Made by a program: the position numbers and the translations under genes. Positions 1 through 8,746 of a stretch of 64,000 bases of DNA are shown one piece after another. Origin of the DNA: Lewinellaceae bacterium. Lineage in GTDB: Bacteria > Bacteroidota > Bacteroidia > Chitinophagales > Saprospiraceae. Below the pieces are notes generated by a model. The model ran no database searches. It saw only the letters and a list, made by a program, of their open reading frames with translations, and had not been told where the DNA came from. Within the stretch, counting starts at the first letter, position 1. The number at the start of each line of letters is the position of its first letter. The stretch is taken from contig JACJYM010000002.1 in assembly GCA_020636155.1 (NCBI GenBank), positions 248,001-312,000 of the forward strand. The letters run 5' to 3'.

Positions 1-198
1 AAAACAGGAAAATCTATGAAATTTTTAGTTATGCTTGAGACAAATAATTTAGTTGAACTAGAGTCATCAAATGTTGAAATAAACGATAAAAGCATGAAGA
101 CTTATATTGAGTCATTCAATTTTTGGTGTGATGGAGCTTTATTTATTTTCTATCAACCTGAAAGCAAAACAATGGCATACTTTATCCAAAATACATAG
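1..198 (+). CDS. Small hypothetical protein, possibly cut by the window edge
   Basis: An ATG at 16 with a purine-rich AGGAAAA just upstream opens a 60-residue frame ending at the TAG at 196-198. The same frame stays open back to base 1, so this may be the C-terminal end of a longer protein rather than a complete small gene. The sequence is acidic with several aromatic residues near the end (FWCDGALFIFYQ). It has no signal peptide, membrane segment or motif that I recognise. The next gene starts 130 bases downstream. No function can be given. Confidence 0.4.
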   Translation, partial: KTGKSMKFLVMLETNNLVELESSNVEINDKSMKTYIESFNFWCDGALFIFYQPESKTMAYFIQNT

Positions 199-328
199 AA
201 TATTGACTAATAGTAACAAGCCATATGCATGCAATGTCCGATACCGTGACGGCAAATGAGTTACGGCAACACAGAAACAGTTTAATCGTAATAAAAATAT
301 ATTTATCGAACTTTAAAAAATCACATTA

Positions 329-1240
329 ATGAAAATTGGAAATGTAATCATTCCTTTGTTGGCACTTGTAATCCTTGCTTCATCTTGTGTTAGTAAAAAG
401 CGTTTCAACGAGATGGAGGCATCTTATAGAAAGGATTTGTCCTATAAACAAGCAGAATTTGACCAGTGTAGTGACGACTTAAATCGCACCAAATCAATGC
501 TTAACGAATGCAAGCAGGAATTGACATTGGCAAACAATACTTATGATCTGAAAGGCGAGCAAATCGAAACACTTAAAAAGCAAGTGGAAGATTACCGCCG
601 AATGAGCGAAAAGCAAGTAGAGCAGGTAGGCGAATTGACGGTTTTGAGTAAATCAGCCAATGATAATATGAAAAACACTTTAGATCAACTGGCCAAAAAA
701 GATCAATATATACACCTGATTCAGGCTGCAAAAAGTAAATCAGACTCGATTAATTTGGCATTGGCCGTAAATCTTAAGACGGTATTAAAAGACGGTATCA
801 TGGATGACGATGTAGACGTCAAAGTGGATAAAACAGTAGTATTTATCAATCTGTCTGACAAGATGCTCTACCAATCGGGAAGCTCAAATTTAACACCAAG
901 AGCTAAGGAGGTATTAGGAAAGATAGCACAGATTATTGAATCACGAAGTGATATTGAAGTCATGGTAGAGGGATATACTGATAATGTTCCCATCAGCACA
1001 GAGTGCATAACAGATAATTGGGATTTAAGTGTAAAAAGGGCAACTTCTGTCGTCCGAGTACTTCAAAACCAATATCATGTCGATCCCAATAAATTGATAG
1101 CTGCAGGGCGAGGTGAATACAATACTTTAGCAAGTAATGATACGGCCAGTGGTAGAGCCACCAATCGCCGAACAAGAATTATTATTCTTCCAAAATTAGA
1201 TCAATTCTATGATTTGTTAAATCCAGATAATGTGAAATAG
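329..1240 (+). CDS. OmpA-family lipoprotein with coiled coil
   Basis: This is a 303-residue envelope protein. The N-terminus is a lipoprotein signal (hydrophobic stretch, then LASSC, Cys20), so it should be lipid-anchored. Residues about 25-150 are polar, heptad-like and rich in K, E and Q, which suggests a coiled coil. The C-terminal part (about 175-290) is an OmpA-like peptidoglycan-binding domain with the motif VEGYTDNVPI, then NWDLSVKRA and ATNRRTRI, which carry the conserved Asp and Arg that hold diaminopimelate. Proteins of this shape tether the outer membrane to the cell wall. It is followed by a strong terminator, so it is probably a single-gene unit. The family assignment is firm; its specific role is inferred. 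Confidence 0.9.
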   Translation: MKIGNVIIPLLALVILASSCVSKKRFNEMEASYRKDLSYKQAEFDQCSDDLNRTKSMLNECKQELTLANNTYDLKGEQIETLKKQVEDYRRMSEKQVEQVGELTVLSKSANDNMKNTLDQLAKKDQYIHLIQAAKSKSDSINLALAVNLKTVLKDGIMDDDVDVKVDKTVVFINLSDKMLYQSGSSNLTPRAKEVLGKIAQIIESRSDIEVMVEGYTDNVPISTECITDNWDLSVKRATSVVRVLQNQYHVDPNKLIAAGRGEYNTLASNDTASGRATNRRTRIIILPKLDQFYDLLNPDNVK

Positions 1241-1251
1241 GATTGAAGATG

Positions 1252-1293
1252 GTGGGGATATTTTGTTTCAACAGAATATCCCCACAGATTTTT
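1252..1293 (+). terminator. Rho-independent terminator after OmpA lipoprotein gene
   Basis: A perfect 11-bp stem (1252-1262 with 1275-1285, GC-rich GTGGGG/CCCCAC base) and a 12-base loop are followed by five T residues at 1289-1293. It lies 12 bases after the stop codon at 1240. Confidence 0.85.
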
Positions 1294-1316
1294 GACATAC
1301 AAATACTTTTAATCAG

Positions 1317-1778
1317 ATGAAAAGAACTTTAATTTTGTTTTCAGCCCTTGTCATGACGTTTTGCCTTGGCTATGCATTTAATTCAAAAGTAAATAATAAT
1401 ACTTATCAAATGAAAAGAGTAACAGGAATAGGAGGAGTCTTTTTTAAAAGTAAGGAACCGAAGAAACTAACCGAATGGTACGAGAGACATCTCGGCTTAA
1501 AGACAAATCCTTATGGTGCAACTTTTGAATGGTATGAAACTCCGGATAGCAACTCAAAGGCTCAAACCCAATGGACACCATTTGCCGAAAATTCAAGATA
1601 CTTTGATAAGGAATTTATGATTAATTATCGGGTAGAAAATCTGGAATCACTTGTAGTGGAGCTGAAAAAGGAAGGTGTAAAAGTACTAGATGAGGTAGAA
1701 ACTTATGATTATGGAAAATTCGTACATATCGAAGATCTCGAAGGTAATAAAATTGAGTTATGGGAACCAGTAGATTAA
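1317..1778 (+). CDS. VOC (glyoxalase/bleomycin-resistance) family protein
   Basis: This 153-residue protein carries a single vicinal-oxygen-chelate domain from about residue 33 (VTGIGGVFFKSKEPKKLTEW) to the end (HIEDLEGNKIELWEPV). The terminal GNKIELWEP is typical of metal-binding VOC proteins, with Glu as a likely ligand. The start at 1317 adds about 31 residues that look like a signal peptide (MKRTLILFSALVMTFCLGYA). A second ATG at 1410 would give the usual cytosolic length, so the protein is either exported or starts at 1410. The substrate is unknown. It stands alone between a terminator and the PorG-like gene. Confidence 0.8.
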   Translation: MKRTLILFSALVMTFCLGYAFNSKVNNNTYQMKRVTGIGGVFFKSKEPKKLTEWYERHLGLKTNPYGATFEWYETPDSNSKAQTQWTPFAENSRYFDKEFMINYRVENLESLVVELKKEGVKVLDEVETYDYGKFVHIEDLEGNKIELWEPVD

Positions 1779-1964
1779 GTATAATAATGTGATTTTATCT
1801 AAAAGGACAGGAAGAATAGAATTAAACTAGAATACCATGAAGCAATCGTACATTTTCAGAATCTAAAAAAATGATTAATATTCGAATTGTTATATATACG
1901 AAATCCTCAATAATAGCGTTTTAGCAAAATTATCAATCGAACGCAATCTTTAAAATTAAAAAAT

Positions 1965-1972
1965 TATCTTTG
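1965..1972 (+). promoter_or_regulatory. Bacteroidota -7 promoter element for the PorG-like gene
   Basis: TATCTTTG matches TAnnTTTG and lies 23 bases before the GTG start at 1996. No convincing -33 TTG is seen at the expected distance. Confidence 0.55.
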
Positions 1973-1995
1973 CATACTTAAGTTAAAATCTGCTA

Positions 1996-2811
1996 GTGAG
2001 GCGAATATTATTTGTTATATTTATAGTCAATTTTTCAATTATTGGTCTAGAGGCACAGAAAGGGTGGGAGCTAGGTGCCTGGCTTGGCACTAGTTTTTAC
2101 TATGGTGATTTGAATACCACAACATCGATTAGAAAACCGGGTTTGGCCTTGGGGATTATGGGGCGGTACAATTTTAATACCCGTATAACAGCGACAGGTT
2201 CTATCAATTTTGGAAATATTGCAGGGGCAGATTCTTTGAGTAGTAATAATTTTGAAAGGAATAGAAATCTCAGTTTTAAGTCTCGGATCTATGACGTCAC
2301 AGGGCAATTGGAATTTCATTTTTTCGAGTACGATCATTGGAGCAAAGATTATCATTGGACTCCTTATACTTTCATCGGTTTTAATTTTGTAAAATTCAAT
2401 CCTCGAGCGGAGTTAAATGGTGAGACATATTACTTGAATCCTTTGGGAACGGAGGGACAAGACGCAGGAAATGAATACCATCTAGTGTCCGGAGGTTTAG
2501 TTCTGGGTGGCGGTTTTAAGTGGGATATTAATCGGGATTGGAGTGTCAATATCTTCTTTTCGACCCATAGACTTCTCACGGATTATCTTGATGATGTGAG
2601 TACGACATTTGCAGAAAATCAAAAAATATTGATTACCCGAGGACCCGTTGCAGCTCAACTAGCTGACCGTTCGCTGATAGATGGATTAGGGGCAGAAGGT
2701 AAGCAGCGTGGCAATGCCAATGACAAAGATTCCTACAATTTCGTAGGAATCAGCATCATGAAATATTTTGGTGACATTGATTGCCCTAAGATCTCTGAGC
2801 CTCATTTTTAA
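1996..2811 (+). CDS. DUF6089 / PorG-like outer membrane protein
   Basis: This 271-residue beta-barrel-type protein has an N-terminal signal peptide (MRRILFVIFIVNFSIIGLEAQ) followed by WELGAWLGTSFYYGDL, the opening typical of the DUF6089 family. That family includes PorG, an outer-membrane part of the type IX secretion system that contacts the PorK/PorN ring. The last residue is Phe, as in many BAM-assembled barrels. The start is GTG at 1996, supported by the -7 promoter element at 1965-1972. Its stop overlaps the stop of the convergent gene. Family membership is likely; equivalence to PorG itself is inferred, since DUF6089 paralogues are common. Confidence 0.75.
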   Translation: MRRILFVIFIVNFSIIGLEAQKGWELGAWLGTSFYYGDLNTTTSIRKPGLALGIMGRYNFNTRITATGSINFGNIAGADSLSSNNFERNRNLSFKSRIYDVTGQLEFHFFEYDHWSKDYHWTPYTFIGFNFVKFNPRAELNGETYYLNPLGTEGQDAGNEYHLVSGGLVLGGGFKWDINRDWSVNIFFSTHRLLTDYLDDVSTTFAENQKILITRGPVAAQLADRSLIDGLGAEGKQRGNANDKDSYNFVGISIMKYFGDIDCPKISEPHF

Positions 2812-5189
2812 TTGAAACTCAAGGTCTTGATGATTTTCTTTTCTACGCCATTATCAATTCTTATAAATAGCAACTGATTGGATACATTCAAACCATTGAG
2901 GTCAAAAACTTTGTAGTTTTCTCGATATTCCAAACCATCGTTATGTATCAATTGGCCTGCAGTATTAAATATTTGAAATTTAAACGGGCTTCCACTGTTA
3001 TTAATCACTTCGAATCGAATAGCATTGCTTGGATTCTGAAATACATTGGCATAAAACTCACCCTTTGGAAAATCAAAATTTAAGACCGTATGGCTAATGA
3101 TGGCGTCCGAGCCAGTATAGCATTGTGCTTCAAATTTGGATTCATCTAGGTGCAACATATTTCTCAAATTTCCTGACTTAGTTGCTTGAAATTTGAGATA
3201 AAACAACGTGTCTTCATTTATATCGGTATATGTGGTTTTTGGGGTCAAAAAGAGATTTGTTTCATCGCTCGCTAAATTATTATTACCGGAGTAAAAATTC
3301 TCACTTTCCAATATGTTGAAATTTGAAATGCCGTCTCCTTTTATTTTCAACCACAATCCTTTAAAATCTTTTAATTCAGAAATATAGAACGGGATTGTAT
3401 ATGAGTATCCTTTCGTGACTTCAAGGTCATTGGTTTTTAACGCCACGACTTCATTTGTATAAGGATCAGGAATGTTCTCACTTTCAGGAAGAAAGGCACT
3501 GTAGTTGATGTCCCCTCTCTTGACTAAGATCCAATCTTTCTCTATCTCGTATTCAAACATTGGGAAAGTAACATCGTCGAATGGCCATGGATATTTAGAA
3601 GTGGGAACCGGATAGAGAATCCATGGATTTTCGTTGCTTTCTATTTCAAGTAAAATTTTGCGTAATGTCGAGAAATCCGATGCAGTTATTTTTTCATCTT
3701 GTGTAATGTCCGATGCTAAAATTAAAGTAGAATCACATTCATTGTCTAGGAGAATGTCTTCATACATAAAATAGTCTCTACCATTGATGCCGTTAAATTG
3801 TGAATCTGTAATGTTCGCTTTTAATGAAAAATCAGTAGTGTAAGTATGTAAATAGTAAGAACCGTTCTCTTCTGTTGTCAAGGTATAACCACCTAGGTAT
3901 TTATTACAATACTCGAATTCAAAATTTTTTAATTTTCGATTCTCATTTCGGTAAATAAACCCAGTTAATAGGAAATTTAGTGGACTACCTTTATTTATAC
4001 ATTTAAAATGTACCTCAGTTTCTTGACATAAAGTATTATAATTTTGATCGGCAATTGTCAAAACAAAATTTTCATATTCGGAATATGGAAAATAGTAGAT
4101 GCTTGCTGATTTTAATTCGGGATGCCATAAATAAACTTTACCATCCAAATATCTACTGAGGGTAATTGGTTTAGTAGGTGAGCCATTGATATAAAAATCT
4201 ACGAAGCCCTTTTCGTTAAAATAATGTGGTACATTGATATTTATGAGTTTATTGGCAATTATAGTGTCATTTAGAATGGGTAATATACAATTAAAACTAA
4301 AAATCAAGTCGTCACTTGAGCTACAATCATCTTCAGAAATCAACGCAAGATCCGAAGCAAAAAATTCAGTAAAATAGTTGCTACCTGAAAAAATACAGTC
4401 AGGCTTAAAATCCAAATTAGGTACAAATTTTGGCTTGGTTCTATCCTTCATTTCGACATTAAAAGAACAAGATCGAACATTTCCACAACCATCAGTTGAT
4501 TTAACCACCACTTTGTGGTTACTGAGATTACCACTTATAATTTCTGGTACCGTGATTTCTATTTCTTGACCCCATTCTGGAGCAGCAACATAAAAATCAG
4601 GAATTCCGTTGCCATTACTATCGTCCGGCAAGTGGTCATTTTTATCTATAAGGCTAGAAAATTCATAGTCAGTGGTACCATCCGCCCATAAATCAACAAA
4701 CACTTGTAATTTTGGTGCATTGCTACAGGGTAATTCACCCTCATCTGTGACGAGTACAGGAATGTTTAATACACCTTGACAGGCATCATCCATATCAAGA
4801 AACAAGTCATCACAATAATGTACGACAGGCTGTGTATCATCTATCAAGGAAATGATTTGTGTGTGCCGATGAACTCCCAGTTCGGCTCCGTCATAGATAC
4901 AAGTTTCGATCACTTGCCAGTGAATTTCTTCAACTACACAAGCCTCTGAATTGCCATCAAATAATACAATTTCATACGAAACATCTATCGTATTGCACGG
5001 CGAGTTGGTAATCTCTGGAAAACCAAATTCTGATTCATCAGGACAATGATTTAATGTCAAATCCTGTGGCCATATGACATCAGTAAGACAGAAATCGGAA
5101 TTTCGGTGGGTAATCGTAGCATTTAAGTTTTCCATTAAGGGGGAGAAAACTAAAAGTGCCACTACCATCAAATGAAAAGTTGTTTTCAT
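2808..5189 (-). CDS. Secreted multidomain protein with dockerin-like segment and type A T9SS sorting domain
   Basis: This is a 793-residue secreted protein. It has a signal peptide (about 1-24), then Cys-containing segments that resemble HYR/Ig-like modules (repeated 'GCGNVRSC', 'DRTKP' patterns, about 30-260). A carboxypeptidase-regulatory-like segment follows around 410-480, then a dockerin-type Ca-binding loop (DITQDEKITASDFSTLRKIL, about 490-510). A cohesin-like domain (about 565-700) precedes the C-terminal type A sorting domain (NPSNAIRFEV to the end). T9SS should export it and attach it to the surface or release it. Combining dockerin-like and cohesin-like parts in one chain is common in Bacteroidota secreted proteins and does not imply a cellulosome. 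The biological role is unknown. Confidence 0.8.
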   Translation of the reverse strand: MKTTFHLMVVALLVFSPLMENLNATITHRNSDFCLTDVIWPQDLTLNHCPDESEFGFPEITNSPCNTIDVSYEIVLFDGNSEACVVEEIHWQVIETCIYDGAELGVHRHTQIISLIDDTQPVVHYCDDLFLDMDDACQGVLNIPVLVTDEGELPCSNAPKLQVFVDLWADGTTDYEFSSLIDKNDHLPDDSNGNGIPDFYVAAPEWGQEIEITVPEIISGNLSNHKVVVKSTDGCGNVRSCSFNVEMKDRTKPKFVPNLDFKPDCIFSGSNYFTEFFASDLALISEDDCSSSDDLIFSFNCILPILNDTIIANKLININVPHYFNEKGFVDFYINGSPTKPITLSRYLDGKVYLWHPELKSASIYYFPYSEYENFVLTIADQNYNTLCQETEVHFKCINKGSPLNFLLTGFIYRNENRKLKNFEFEYCNKYLGGYTLTTEENGSYYLHTYTTDFSLKANITDSQFNGINGRDYFMYEDILLDNECDSTLILASDITQDEKITASDFSTLRKILLEIESNENPWILYPVPTSKYPWPFDDVTFPMFEYEIEKDWILVKRGDINYSAFLPESENIPDPYTNEVVALKTNDLEVTKGYSYTIPFYISELKDFKGLWLKIKGDGISNFNILESENFYSGNNNLASDETNLFLTPKTTYTDINEDTLFYLKFQATKSGNLRNMLHLDESKFEAQCYTGSDAIISHTVLNFDFPKGEFYANVFQNPSNAIRFEVINNSGSPFKFQIFNTAGQLIHNDGLEYRENYKVFDLNGLNVSNQLLFIRIDNGVEKKIIKTLSFN

Positions 5190-5371
5190 GGGTAATAATT
5201 GTATGTTTTGGAATTAAAATATCATGGTAAAGCTAAGATTATTATTCACAATATATTTAAAATTTTATTTTTTTAACATTTGCAGATTTCAATACTGGCT
5301 ATCAATTATCTGATTATCCATAATTCTTTTACACGACATTGATATCCTCATATTGTAATATCTAATCCTAA

Positions 5372-5408
5372 TTTTTGGACTAAAAAGCTAAAACAAATCT
5401 TATCTTTG
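5372..5408 (+). promoter_or_regulatory. Promoter of the CoA-transferase operon
   Basis: A -33 element (TTTTTGG, 5372-5378) and a -7 element (TATCTTTG, 5401-5408) are 22 bases apart, within the Bacteroidota range. The ATG at 5430 is 21 bases downstream. A TTG at 5406 in the same frame lies inside the -7 element and so cannot be the translated start of this transcript. Confidence 0.7.
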
Positions 5409-5429
5409 TTACAAGAATCTGATATTATT

Positions 5430-6134
5430 ATGGGTATAGTTAAGGTAGTTTCTAATGCGAAAGAAGCGTTAAAAGATGTCAAGGATAATATGACCATTAT
5501 GTTCGGTGGATTTGGTTTATGTGGAATTCCTGAAAATTGTATTGCAGAATTGGTCGAGTCGGGAGTCAGTGGCCTGACTTGTATCTCCAACAATGCGGGG
5601 GTTGACGATTTTGGACTAGGTCTGCTACTACAAAATAAGCAAATTAAAAAAATGGTTTCCTCTTATGTAGGCGAAAACGATGAATTCGAAAGACAAATGC
5701 TAAGCGGCGAGCTAGAGGTGGATTTGATACCACAAGGTTCATTGGCTGCGAGATGTTATGCTGGAGGGGCAGGTATTCCGGCGTTTTTTACTCCGGCGGG
5801 GTATGGTACTGAGGTTGCAGAAGGAAAGGAAGTGAGAGATTTCGATGGAAAACCACACATTTTAGAAACGGCGCTTACGGCTGATTTTGCCATAGTAAAG
5901 GCGTGGAAAGGAGATAAATATGGAAACTTAATTTATAAAGGTACGGCAAGAAATTTTAATCCGGTCATGGCAATGGCAGGAAAAATAACCATTGCCGAAG
6001 TGGAAGAATTGGTCGAGCCAGGAGAGCTAGACCCAAATCAAATTCATACTCCGGGTATATTCGTACAAAGAATTTTCCAAGGTGAAAAATACGAAAAACG
6101 AATAGAACAGAGAACGGTGAGACCGAGGGTGTAA
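5430..6134 (+). CDS. scoA: 3-oxoacid CoA-transferase subunit A
   Basis: This subunit of succinyl-CoA:3-ketoacid CoA-transferase (234 residues) moves CoA between succinyl-CoA and acetoacetate in ketone-body or butanoate metabolism. The family signature GGFGLCGIPE is at residues 26-35, and AWKGDKYGNLIYKGTARNFN is also typical. The ATG at 5430 is chosen over a TTG at 5406 because the TTG sits within the -7 promoter element and the family normally starts here. Subunit B begins 32 bases after the stop, so the two form one operon. Specificity for acetoacetate rather than another 3-oxoacid is inferred from overall similarity. Confidence 0.92.
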   Translation: MGIVKVVSNAKEALKDVKDNMTIMFGGFGLCGIPENCIAELVESGVSGLTCISNNAGVDDFGLGLLLQNKQIKKMVSSYVGENDEFERQMLSGELEVDLIPQGSLAARCYAGGAGIPAFFTPAGYGTEVAEGKEVRDFDGKPHILETALTADFAIVKAWKGDKYGNLIYKGTARNFNPVMAMAGKITIAEVEELVEPGELDPNQIHTPGIFVQRIFQGEKYEKRIEQRTVRPRV

Positions 6135-6166
6135 GTATTTATTGGACTAAAGTCAAAAGAAAAATC

Positions 6167-6823
6167 ATGTTAGATAAAAATGGTATTGCAAAACGTATAG
6201 CTCAGGAATTAAGAGACGGATGGTATGTAAATCTTGGTATCGGTATCCCCACTTTAATCGCCAATTATATTCCTGATGGAATCAGCGTTGAGTTTCAATC
6301 AGAAAATGGTATTTTAGGCATGGGGCCTTTTCCTTATGCAGGAGAGGAAGATGCGGATTTAATCAATGCAGGAAAACAGACGATTACGGCACTCCCGGGT
6401 GCTTCAATATTTGACTCATCCTTGAGTTTTGCCATGATTAGAGGGAAGCACATACAACTTACCGTACTGGGTGCAATGGAAGTATCAGATAATGGCGACA
6501 TCGCCAATTGGAAAATTCCTGGTAAAATGGTAAAAGGAATGGGAGGCGCTATGGATCTTGTGGCTTCTGCGGACAATATCATCGTCGCCATGATGCACAC
6601 AAACAAAGCGGGAGAATCAAAACTACTGAGTCAGTGTACATTGCCTCTAACAGGTGTTGCTTGTGTTAAAAAAGTAGTGACCAATCTGGCCGTGATGGAC
6701 ATCACAACCGATGGGTTTAGACTCTTAGAAAGAGCTCCTGGTGTTTCGGTACAGCAAATCAAGGATGCCACCGAAGGCAGACTTATCGTAGAAGGTGACA
6801 TCCCTGAAATGAGACTAGATTAG
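6167..6823 (+). CDS. scoB: 3-oxoacid CoA-transferase subunit B
   Basis: This 218-residue partner of subunit A carries the catalytic glutamate in SENGILGMGP (Glu46), which forms the enzyme-CoA thioester. The N-terminal GWYVNLGIGIPTL and the glycine-rich KGMGGAMDLV segment match the family, and the length is normal. It is cotranscribed with the A subunit upstream. The stop codon (6821-6823) overlaps the stop of the convergent YrdC-like gene, leaving no room for a terminator between them. Confidence 0.93.
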   Translation: MLDKNGIAKRIAQELRDGWYVNLGIGIPTLIANYIPDGISVEFQSENGILGMGPFPYAGEEDADLINAGKQTITALPGASIFDSSLSFAMIRGKHIQLTVLGAMEVSDNGDIANWKIPGKMVKGMGGAMDLVASADNIIVAMMHTNKAGESKLLSQCTLPLTGVACVKKVVTNLAVMDITTDGFRLLERAPGVSVQQIKDATEGRLIVEGDIPEMRLD

Positions 6824-7425
6824 TCCACTTTTCCTTTTCCTTCACGTACCAATACCAGATCGTCTTCAGTACAGTCGAATACCGTGGATTCCTCTTGCTC
6901 CACCCAATCTGTAATGATGATATGATTTATTTTGTTTTTGTAATCTTCAATAATCTCCTCGTAATTTTTGTAAAACTTTCCATCATTTGATAATGATGTG
7001 CATATAATCGGTACTCCAGCCAATTCGATGATTTCCTTTAATATTTCATTGTCGGGGATTCTTATTCCAATTTCATTCTTTTTGTTTCCTAGATTTTTTA
7101 CCGCTTTACTATCCGCTTTTAGTATAAAAGTATACGGCCCCGGAACATAATCTTTCATCGTTCTAAAAATGTGATTGGGCATGGGCAGTAGGTATTGTGC
7201 CGCTTGTTTTATGTCCTTACATAATAGCGATAGTTTGGCTTTTTTATCTTTTTTATTGGTTGTAGCGAGGATATCATCGATGCCTTGATTATTGGAGACC
7301 AAGCATCCTACAGCCATGACGGTGTCAGTAGGAAAAATAAAAGTATCACCATTTTCTAGAGCTTTAACTAAGATTCCTAAGTCTCGTTTGTTTGGATTTT
7401 TACTATGCAATTCTACACTATTCAT
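6820..7425 (-). CDS. YrdC/YciO/Sua5-family protein (L-threonylcarbamoyladenylate synthase type)
   Basis: This 201-residue protein has the YrdC fold. The Sua5/TsaC/YciO family makes threonylcarbamoyl-AMP for the t6A modification of tRNAs reading ANN codons, though YciO-type members have uncertain activity. Seen here are FIFPTDTVMAVGC near residue 30, the Lys-rich nucleotide-binding stretch KKDKKAKLSLLC, YVPGPYTFIL and IGIRIPDN. The LSLLC form and the short C-terminus look more like the YciO group than TsaC. It is probably monocistronic, running convergently into the CoA-transferase operon with overlapping stops. A second YrdC protein elsewhere in the genome would decide its role. Confidence 0.82.
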   Translation of the reverse strand: MNSVELHSKNPNKRDLGILVKALENGDTFIFPTDTVMAVGCLVSNNQGIDDILATTNKKDKKAKLSLLCKDIKQAAQYLLPMPNHIFRTMKDYVPGPYTFILKADSKAVKNLGNKKNEIGIRIPDNEILKEIIELAGVPIICTSLSNDGKFYKNYEEIIEDYKNKINHIIITDWVEQEESTVFDCTEDDLVLVREGKGKVD

Positions 7426-7545
7426 TCTAAAATATTTATATTGTTAAAAATTAATTATCTTTCAAAAATTACCTTTTGCAATTATATATAAAAAAATTAA
7501 TATATGATTAATTTGATGAAGTTTTTATAAATTAATTGTTGGAAG

Positions 7546-7553
7546 TATTTTTG
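7546..7553 (+). promoter_or_regulatory. Possible -7 element for the oxidoreductase gene
   Basis: TATTTTTG fits TAnnTTTG and is 17 bases before the TTG start at 7571. No -33 partner at 17-23 bases is seen, and the surroundings are very AT-rich, so a chance match is possible. Confidence 0.3.
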
Positions 7554-7570
7554 GTTTAAAATAAGAAATA

Positions 7571-8743
7571 TTGAGGAAGATCAAATATGGTATGATAGGA
7601 GGTGGCATAGGGGCATTTATCGGCGAAGTCCATCGTATGGCTGCGGCATTGGATGGAAATTTCGAATTGGTATGTGGAGCTCTTAGCAGTGACCCTCAGA
7701 AATCGCTGGAATCAGGGATTAATCTGGGCTTAGATAAACATCGGATTTATCCTGATTTTAGAACCATGATAATTCAGGAATCCTATTTTCCAGAGGATGA
7801 AAGAATGGAAATGGTATCTATAGTCACGCCTAATTTTATGCATTATGAACCTGCAAAATTGGCTCTTGAATATGGTTTTCATGTCGTATGTGATAAACCA
7901 TTGTGTATGACCCTTGAAGAAGCATACGATTTACAAAAAACAGTGTCAAAAATGGGGAAAATATTTGCTCTTACTCATAATTATACTGGATACCCAATGA
8001 TAAAGCAGGCAAGATATTTCATTCAATCTGGCTCTCTGGGGCCAATTCGACGTGTCGTATCCAGCTACACACAGGGCTGGTTAAGTACATTCCTGGAATC
8101 AGAAGGTCAGAAACAAGCAAGCTGGCGTACAGATCCCACAAAATCGGGTTATGTAGGTGCAGTTGGGGACATTGGCACACATGCCGAAAATATGGTTTCA
8201 TACTTAACTGGCCTTACCCCAACGGAAATTTCAGCCAATCTGAATACTGTTGTAAAAGGAAGATTGCTCGATGATGATGCCTCTATTTTACTTAGATTTG
8301 ACAACGGGGCTACTGGGGTAATCTTAGTTTCTCAAGTTGCGACGGGAGAGGAAAATAACTTTAATGTTCATGTTTCAGGGACGGAAGGCAGTTTAGAATG
8401 GAATCAAATGGATCCTAATAGATTAGTGGTTCGATGGAAAGATAAGCCAAAGCAAGAAATCAGGACTGGTGATTCAGGATTATGTGATCAGGCTATTAGC
8501 GCTACTCGTTTGCCAGCTGGACACCCCGAAGGTTATATTGAAGCATTTGCCAATATTTATTCCGGAGTAGCAAAAGCAATAAGGACATATCGTCAGCAAG
8601 GTGATTTTAAAATCCGTGAATATGATTTTCCAACAATCTTTGATGGTGTTCGGGGGATGGAATTTATTCAGAATGTGGTTAATAGCCATACCTCAGTGAA
8701 GAAATGGATATTCTACAATGAGTTTAAAAAATCAAATAATTAA
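7571..8743 (+). CDS. Gfo/Idh/MocA-family oxidoreductase
   Basis: This 390-residue NAD(P)-dependent dehydrogenase belongs to the glucose-fructose oxidoreductase/inositol dehydrogenase family. The N-terminal Rossmann fold opens with GMIGGGIGAFIGEVHR. The conserved EKP-type motif appears as CDKPL (Lys at about 109). The catalytic-region motif GDIGTHAEN (Asp200, His204) follows in the C-terminal alpha/beta domain. Start is TTG at 7571; no in-frame ATG lies upstream, and the next (residue 8) would cut the first beta strand. The substrate is probably a sugar or cyclitol but cannot be read from sequence. It lies just upstream of pth, perhaps cotranscribed. Confidence 0.88.
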   Translation: MRKIKYGMIGGGIGAFIGEVHRMAAALDGNFELVCGALSSDPQKSLESGINLGLDKHRIYPDFRTMIIQESYFPEDERMEMVSIVTPNFMHYEPAKLALEYGFHVVCDKPLCMTLEEAYDLQKTVSKMGKIFALTHNYTGYPMIKQARYFIQSGSLGPIRRVVSSYTQGWLSTFLESEGQKQASWRTDPTKSGYVGAVGDIGTHAENMVSYLTGLTPTEISANLNTVVKGRLLDDDASILLRFDNGATGVILVSQVATGEENNFNVHVSGTEGSLEWNQMDPNRLVVRWKDKPKQEIRTGDSGLCDQAISATRLPAGHPEGYIEAFANIYSGVAKAIRTYRQQGDFKIREYDFPTIFDGVRGMEFIQNVVNSHTSVKKWIFYNEFKKSNN

Positions 8744-8746
8744 AAG

